DNA of 64,000 nucleotides from Deltaproteobacteria bacterium (GTDB taxonomy: Bacteria > Myxococcota_A > UBA9160 > UBA4427): positions 99,233-163,232 of the forward strand of contig JAJDAN010000054.1 in assembly GCA_029261855.1 (NCBI GenBank), written 5' to 3'. The position numbers and the translations under genes are program-made. Shown here piece after piece: positions 59,951-64,000 of this stretch. Numbering within the stretch: position 1 is the stretch's first letter; every line of letters begins with the position of its first letter. The notes beneath the pieces are model-generated. The model was not told where the DNA came from and did not search any database. It saw nothing but the letters and a program-made list of their open reading frames with translations.

Positions 59951-60837
59951 TGGCGGAAGACGCTCCTGAAAACGTCGCAGAACCTGATGAAGCGCCTCAG
60001 GAGGAGGAAGTAGCATCACCGCCGGCTCTCTTTACAAGCAAGGCGGCTCTAAGCCTCGAAGAAGCAGCAACGATAGTGGGACGGAGAGGAGCCACGGTCG
60101 TCCTTCTAATGGGAGAGATCGGCGCAGGAAAGACGACCCTCTTGGTGGAGCTCTGGGCGGTCTTTCTGCTGCGCGGCACCATCGGTGGTCATCGCCTCGC
60201 AGGCTCTCGGACTGCGCTGGCGCTTGAAGAGCGTGCGTACCACTCGAGAGTCGAGTCAAAGCTGGAATCCGGCACTACGCGGCGTACTCACGAGACTGAG
60301 GATGGGTTCGTCCATATGCGAGTGCAGCGCCCAGACGAGTCGCTTCGTGAAGTCCTATTCGCCGACGTCAGTGGCGAGCACTTTTCCAGGGTCAGACAAG
60401 GCCGACCCCTGCTCGAAGAGCTCCCCTGGGTCACCCGGACCGATCGCTTCGTCGTGGTGATCGATGGCGCCAAATACGCGGCCCTGGGCGAACGCGAGGT
60501 CATGCTAAATGCGGCAAGGCGTCAGCTCTTCGCGTTGCAGAACAGCGGTGCGGTCGACCAAAGAGCTCGCGTGGCCGTCTGCATCGTTAAGACAGATCAG
60601 ATGTCTGACGATGACGAGCAATCGTTCATCTCGGATTCAGGCTCATTGCTCGAGGAAGCCCGCAAGATCGACGACTCGGCTGTCTGCCTGGCGATCGCCG
60701 CGCGACCCGCAGACGGGTCAGCTGCGGTCGGCCTAGACAGCTTCCTTGCGTGGCTATGCGGTGACGATCGGATCCCGAAGCGCGCACCGCCCGTCGTTGA
60801 CGCACCGCTCCGGGCCATTAGTAGGTTCCGCACGTGA
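59950..60837 (+). CDS. P-loop GTPase of the double-GTPase type (DO-GTPase2-like)
   Basis: 295 residues from the ATG at 59950 (TGATG overlap with the previous stop). An acidic N-terminus leads to Walker A GEIGAGKTT (55-63), a switch-type DVSGE segment and VKTDQ as a specificity motif. Family assignment to the DO-GTPases is from the operon partners and pattern. Thought to switch the effector on through GTP binding or hydrolysis. Confidence 0.78.
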   Translation: MAEDAPENVAEPDEAPQEEEVASPPALFTSKAALSLEEAATIVGRRGATVVLLMGEIGAGKTTLLVELWAVFLLRGTIGGHRLAGSRTALALEERAYHSRVESKLESGTTRRTHETEDGFVHMRVQRPDESLREVLFADVSGEHFSRVRQGRPLLEELPWVTRTDRFVVVIDGAKYAALGEREVMLNAARRQLFALQNSGAVDQRARVAVCIVKTDQMSDDDEQSFISDSGSLLEEARKIDDSAVCLAIAARPADGSAAVGLDSFLAWLCGDDRIPKRAPPVVDAPLRAISRFRT

Positions 60838-61673
60838 GCCCCAGAGAGGGATCAGTCGCACTCCTCGGATTCCCCCGAACGGGGAAGTCAACCTACCTGG
60901 GAGCTGTCTGGCAGCTCGCTCAAGACCCTCAGGAGCCCAGCGTCCTAGAACTCGACGTGACCGGCGACCGTTCCTATCTACAGAGACTCGGGGACAAAGT
61001 TGCGCGCGCGGAGGAGCTTGGCCGAACTGAGATCTCGTCGCTGGAGGGAATGCGACTGACCCTACGATTCCCGGGAGGCGACGTCGCGATCGATGCCCCC
61101 GACCTCGGTGGCGAAACGCTTCGTCTCCTCGTAGAAGATCGCGTGGTGCACGAGAGACTTGAAGCATCGCTTGTGGCGTCAACGTCGATGCTCATGTTCT
61201 TGCACCCCGAAAAGCTCGAACTCCCAATGTCGATTTCAATGGCCGATGAACTCCTAAGGGCATCCGCCGCCGTGCCGACGCCTCAGCCGAAAGAACTCCC
61301 GAAGTTCGAGGCGCGTGCCGCGTGCACGACGGCGAAGCACCTTGACGCGCTAGAAAATGTCCTGATGCATCGGCGCGATAACTGGCCAGTGCGCCTGGGG
61401 GTGATTGTCTCGGCCTGGGACATGGTTCACGGCTCCCCCACGCCGGAGACCTGGCTTCAGGACAACGCCCCTGCGCTCGTGAGTTTCCTAGACGCGAACA
61501 AAGACATGGTCGTCTCAAGGCTATTCGGAGTCTCCGCGCAGGGAGGAAGACTCCCACAGGACCGCAATGAGCTGCTCGCGCGCGGCAGTCTACGCGAGAG
61601 AGCGTACGCCCGGGAGGCCGACGGCAGTACAGTCTCCGTCGCTGAACCGCTCCGGTGGGCCGTCCTGCAATGA
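60834..61673 (+). CDS. P-loop GTPase of the double-GTPase type (DO-GTPase1-like)
   Basis: 279 residues from GTG 60834 (4-nt GTGA overlap). Walker A GFPRTGKST at residues 12-20, APDLGGE as switch II, and VSAWDMV in place of the usual NKxD motif. The second GTPase of the operon; two different GTPases are characteristic of these systems. Confidence 0.8.
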   Translation: MSPREGSVALLGFPRTGKSTYLGAVWQLAQDPQEPSVLELDVTGDRSYLQRLGDKVARAEELGRTEISSLEGMRLTLRFPGGDVAIDAPDLGGETLRLLVEDRVVHERLEASLVASTSMLMFLHPEKLELPMSISMADELLRASAAVPTPQPKELPKFEARAACTTAKHLDALENVLMHRRDNWPVRLGVIVSAWDMVHGSPTPETWLQDNAPALVSFLDANKDMVVSRLFGVSAQGGRLPQDRNELLARGSLRERAYAREADGSTVSVAEPLRWAVLQ

Positions 61674-63583
61674 CGGTTCGCACGATCAACCAACTAGTCT
61701 TCGGATACGAGGACGGTCATCGCTTGCTTGGCGGGTCCGTGGATATCCCATCCGAACCGCTCGCGACGCTGTTGGGAGCGACAGATGCGCCCGTAGAAGA
61801 CTCATCAGATTGCCTGATTACCGGTCTCCCCATCGAAGCGATCTCAAGCTACGCACTGTGTTTCACGTGGAGCGCCCCTGAGCTTCCGCGACCCGGAGCG
61901 ATCTGGTCCCATGTGCTTCTCCTGCATCCAGAACATCTAGAGTCCTTTGGCAGGCTCAGCGTGTTTGGATCGCTTGCAAGGCGACCCAAGCCTGGCGAGA
62001 TTGAGGGATACGGTTCAGTTCTCGCTGCACCAGAGGACCGTAGAGCTCAAGAGCCAGTATCGCGGGAGATCGTTGCCGACATAGTTGCCGCAGCCTATGG
62101 CGGGAACAAGCCGCTGGTGATCCAACGAGACCTAGCGGAATCTGCGCGGGCATTGTTCGCCGTCTGGGAATTCCAGTGGCCCGCGCTCCGCAAGCGGTTC
62201 GAGTTCTGCACCCGCGAGTCCGCTAGGACATCACCTCCGCCGCGCGGCGTAGTAGTTGCCCGCGAGGTGCGAGGGATGTTGGGCCACCAGCAAAGCTCCT
62301 CGGCCGGCGAAAAGTGGCAGGCAAGGCTTGTCGATGCAGTCGTCTCAGCGCAGGAGCCGGAACTCACTCGCTTCCTGGCAGCCTTTGGTCCGAACGGGCC
62401 AGCGGCATTGGGCGCGATGCGGGACTTGGCACAGCTCTTCGAGTGCGTCGCCGCCGAAGATCACCAGCGTTCCCGAGGGCTACTCGAGCGAATCTATCCA
62501 GAGGCAAGCCTTGGAGCCGAACTAAAGGGTCACCTGTTCGGCCAGGAACTGGGGGAGTGGTGGTCAGCTCCGGAGCGGTCACGCGTCGGAGCCTTGATTG
62601 GGGCTACGGTCGACGCCTGGGATGTCGAGCAGCTTCGGCTGGAACGCCGAATCTGCGACTGGATCGAGAACGATGGTGCAAACTCGCTCGTGAACGAGCT
62701 CGCTGGGGACGGGCCCTCAGCGGTCCGCGAGACCTTCCTCGCGGCTTTGGTGAGAAGCGGAAGACCCTCGGACGTAGGCCCGGTTGTGCAATGCCAACCC
62801 GACCTTGCCGTACAGTGGATTCGAGAAGCGCCTGAGCTGGCCCACGCTCCCGAAACCTGGTCTACCCTCGAGGAACACCAAGCCGCAATCCTGCTCGGCA
62901 CGCTCGACTCGTCTGATGCAGAGATAGCGGTCGCCGCGATACTGGGCGGCCAAACTGCGGTTGTGCTCGACCTTGCCGGGATGCTGGGAGCGCTACTCGC
63001 TATCTCGACGCAGCGGAGCCTCGACGCCGGCCTGGAGCTGGTCCGAGTAAGCGGTTGGGCGCAAGTCCTCGACGCACTTCATACCGCTTCCAGGGTAGGC
63101 GAAGACGGCCACCCGCCGGCTACCGAATCTGAGGTAGCCGACCTCAGACTCCTGCTCGGCGCGGTCACGGCAGACAGTCACCGTGTGCCTGGTCTCCTCG
63201 CAGCGTTGGAGCGGCGGCGTTCCATCATCGATGACATCTGGCTCAGAGCCGCAGCCGCCGAAATGCCGAGGGCGCGTTCCAACAGCAAGACGCTGGAAGT
63301 GACCTTCGGGCCGCTCTACCGCGCGATCCGTGAGGACCGGCTTCATCCGGACTGCTGGGCAGTCATTGAAGAGCACCTCCCTGAGGCAGCTGACCGAGCG
63401 CGCAGGCTCCAAGGACTTCTGGTGGAGGTTGCTAAGACCAAGCACTGGAAGAAGAAGAAGCTCACGCGAGCGCTCCGAGGGGCCGGCTCCCACGCCCAGA
63501 AACTTTACCGGGACCTTGAGGAAGACGAGGACACCCTCGGCGCGCGGTTGAGAAGGGTCGTCGACACCCTGAGAGGCTGGTGA
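61670..63583 (+). CDS. GTPase-associated protein GAP1
   Basis: 637 residues from ATG 61670 (ATGA overlap). The N-terminal domain has the GAP1-N1 hallmarks INQLVFGYEDGHRLLGGS (6-23) and TWSAPELPRPGAIWSHVLLL (66-85). The rest is helical and ends in a basic segment (KTKHWKKKKLTRALRG). GAP1 is the family marker of GTPase-associated conflict systems; its biochemical role is unknown. It closes the operon; 102 bp of non-coding sequence follow. Confidence 0.85.
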   Translation: MTVRTINQLVFGYEDGHRLLGGSVDIPSEPLATLLGATDAPVEDSSDCLITGLPIEAISSYALCFTWSAPELPRPGAIWSHVLLLHPEHLESFGRLSVFGSLARRPKPGEIEGYGSVLAAPEDRRAQEPVSREIVADIVAAAYGGNKPLVIQRDLAESARALFAVWEFQWPALRKRFEFCTRESARTSPPPRGVVVAREVRGMLGHQQSSSAGEKWQARLVDAVVSAQEPELTRFLAAFGPNGPAALGAMRDLAQLFECVAAEDHQRSRGLLERIYPEASLGAELKGHLFGQELGEWWSAPERSRVGALIGATVDAWDVEQLRLERRICDWIENDGANSLVNELAGDGPSAVRETFLAALVRSGRPSDVGPVVQCQPDLAVQWIREAPELAHAPETWSTLEEHQAAILLGTLDSSDAEIAVAAILGGQTAVVLDLAGMLGALLAISTQRSLDAGLELVRVSGWAQVLDALHTASRVGEDGHPPATESEVADLRLLLGAVTADSHRVPGLLAALERRRSIIDDIWLRAAAAEMPRARSNSKTLEVTFGPLYRAIREDRLHPDCWAVIEEHLPEAADRARRLQGLLVEVAKTKHWKKKKLTRALRGAGSHAQKLYRDLEEDEDTLGARLRRVVDTLRGW

Positions 63584-63685
63584 TGGCGGCTTCCCCGATT
63601 GGCGGGGGCCCGTCATGGGTGCGAGGACGCCGGGATACCCAGCGTTTGCCGTCAGCTGAGATCCCGCAGTAGCGCGTGTTTCAGC

Positions 63686-64000
63686 TTAGACCGCCCAAAC
63701 TTCGGCGAGCCGCTTGACCGAGTACTCGTCGTCCCAGCAGACGGCGGCTTCCCAGGCGGCCGACGCTTGCGCGGCGATGTCGTGCTCGCCGTCATCGAGA
63801 CCGGCGGCGTTGTGGGGCAGCACCAGGTCGAGGTCGGGGACGTCGACGTGAGATTCGTCCCAGTCGATGAGCGCGACCCGATCGGCCGTCATGCGGACGT
63901 TGCCCGGGTTCAGGTCGCCGTGGACGACGCATGTCTCACGTCCGGTGAGCCGCGCCCACGCGGCTCGGCACCTTGCAACGCCCTCAGGCGGCATCGCGCC
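63686..64000 (-). CDS. Aminoglycoside-phosphotransferase-fold kinase, C-terminal part (gene runs off the window)
   Basis: About 104 residues visible. CVVHGDLNPGNV carries the catalytic Asp and Asn, and ALIDWDES carries the metal-binding Asp of the APH/choline-kinase fold. The substrate cannot be told from this part; small-molecule kinase or resistance kinase are both possible. Higher GC than the operon before it, suggesting a return to the core chromosome. Confidence 0.8.
   Translation of the reverse strand, partial: GAMPPEGVARCRAAWARLTGRETCVVHGDLNPGNVRMTADRVALIDWDESHVDVPDLDLVLPHNAAGLDDGEHDIAAQASAAWEAAVCWDDEYSVKRLAEVWAV

Overview
The window is GC-rich bacterial chromosome. Most housekeeping genes lie on the minus strand in long runs with 1-26 nt overlaps. 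An MglA-type GTPase, a double PilZ/DUF4388 protein, two B12-dependent acyl-CoA mutases, several C-terminal PEP-CTERM-like sorting tails and a MORN/caspase protein suggest a deltaproteobacterial-type lineage (Myxococcota, Desulfobacterota or Binatota relatives). The lineage is inferred from gene content only; no rRNA or tRNA gene was seen.

Layout: (1) 1-2.1 kb: start of ribB and a secreted YVTN beta-propeller protein with a sorting tail. (2) 2.2-11.1 kb: acyl-CoA catabolism with mglA, meaB, methylmalonyl-CoA mutase, the fused isobutyryl-CoA mutase IcmF, a MerR regulator with a palindromic operator, and HMG-CoA lyase. The MerR protein probably controls this block for branched-chain amino acid and propionate breakdown. 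(3) 11.1-31.0 kb: a very long minus-strand core series: tilS, ftsH, folP, cdaA-cdaR-glmM (c-di-AMP and cell-wall precursor), pdxJ-like, acpS-like, nnr, tsaE, lysC, comEA-like, yihY, Sel1, cysteine desulfurase, mnmA, rnc, era. It is led by a MaoC-like hot-dog protein, and an acyl-CoA ligase is divergent from it. (4) 32.7-37.8 kb: a DUF4384-type lipoprotein, a MORN-caspase-EF-hand protein, a PilZ/DUF4388 protein and a cupin.

(5) 37.8-46.2 kb: accessory DNA of visibly lower GC. A 137-bp copy of the 3' end of a thioesterase gene lies 2.85 kb from that gene and brackets a three-gene membrane/secreted module. A decayed large serine recombinase abuts the thioesterase 5' end. A PD-(D/E)xK-like gene and a Ser/Thr kinase gene then diverge from one promoter region. 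(6) 46.2-55.4 kb: a cluster of exported proteins with diverse C-terminal sorting tails (HAF repeats, pentapeptides, thrombospondin-3 calcium repeats, FGE-like domain) and an SGNH hydrolase gene whose middle third is inverted. (7) 55.8-63.6 kb: a defence-like island with a HEPN gene, a HEPN-like remnant, a small membrane protein and a tightly overlapping five-gene operon: calcineurin-like phosphoesterase, all-helical GASH-like protein, two GTPases and GAP1. This operon is the strongest candidate for an unusual biological system. A partial aminoglycoside-phosphotransferase-fold gene ends the window.
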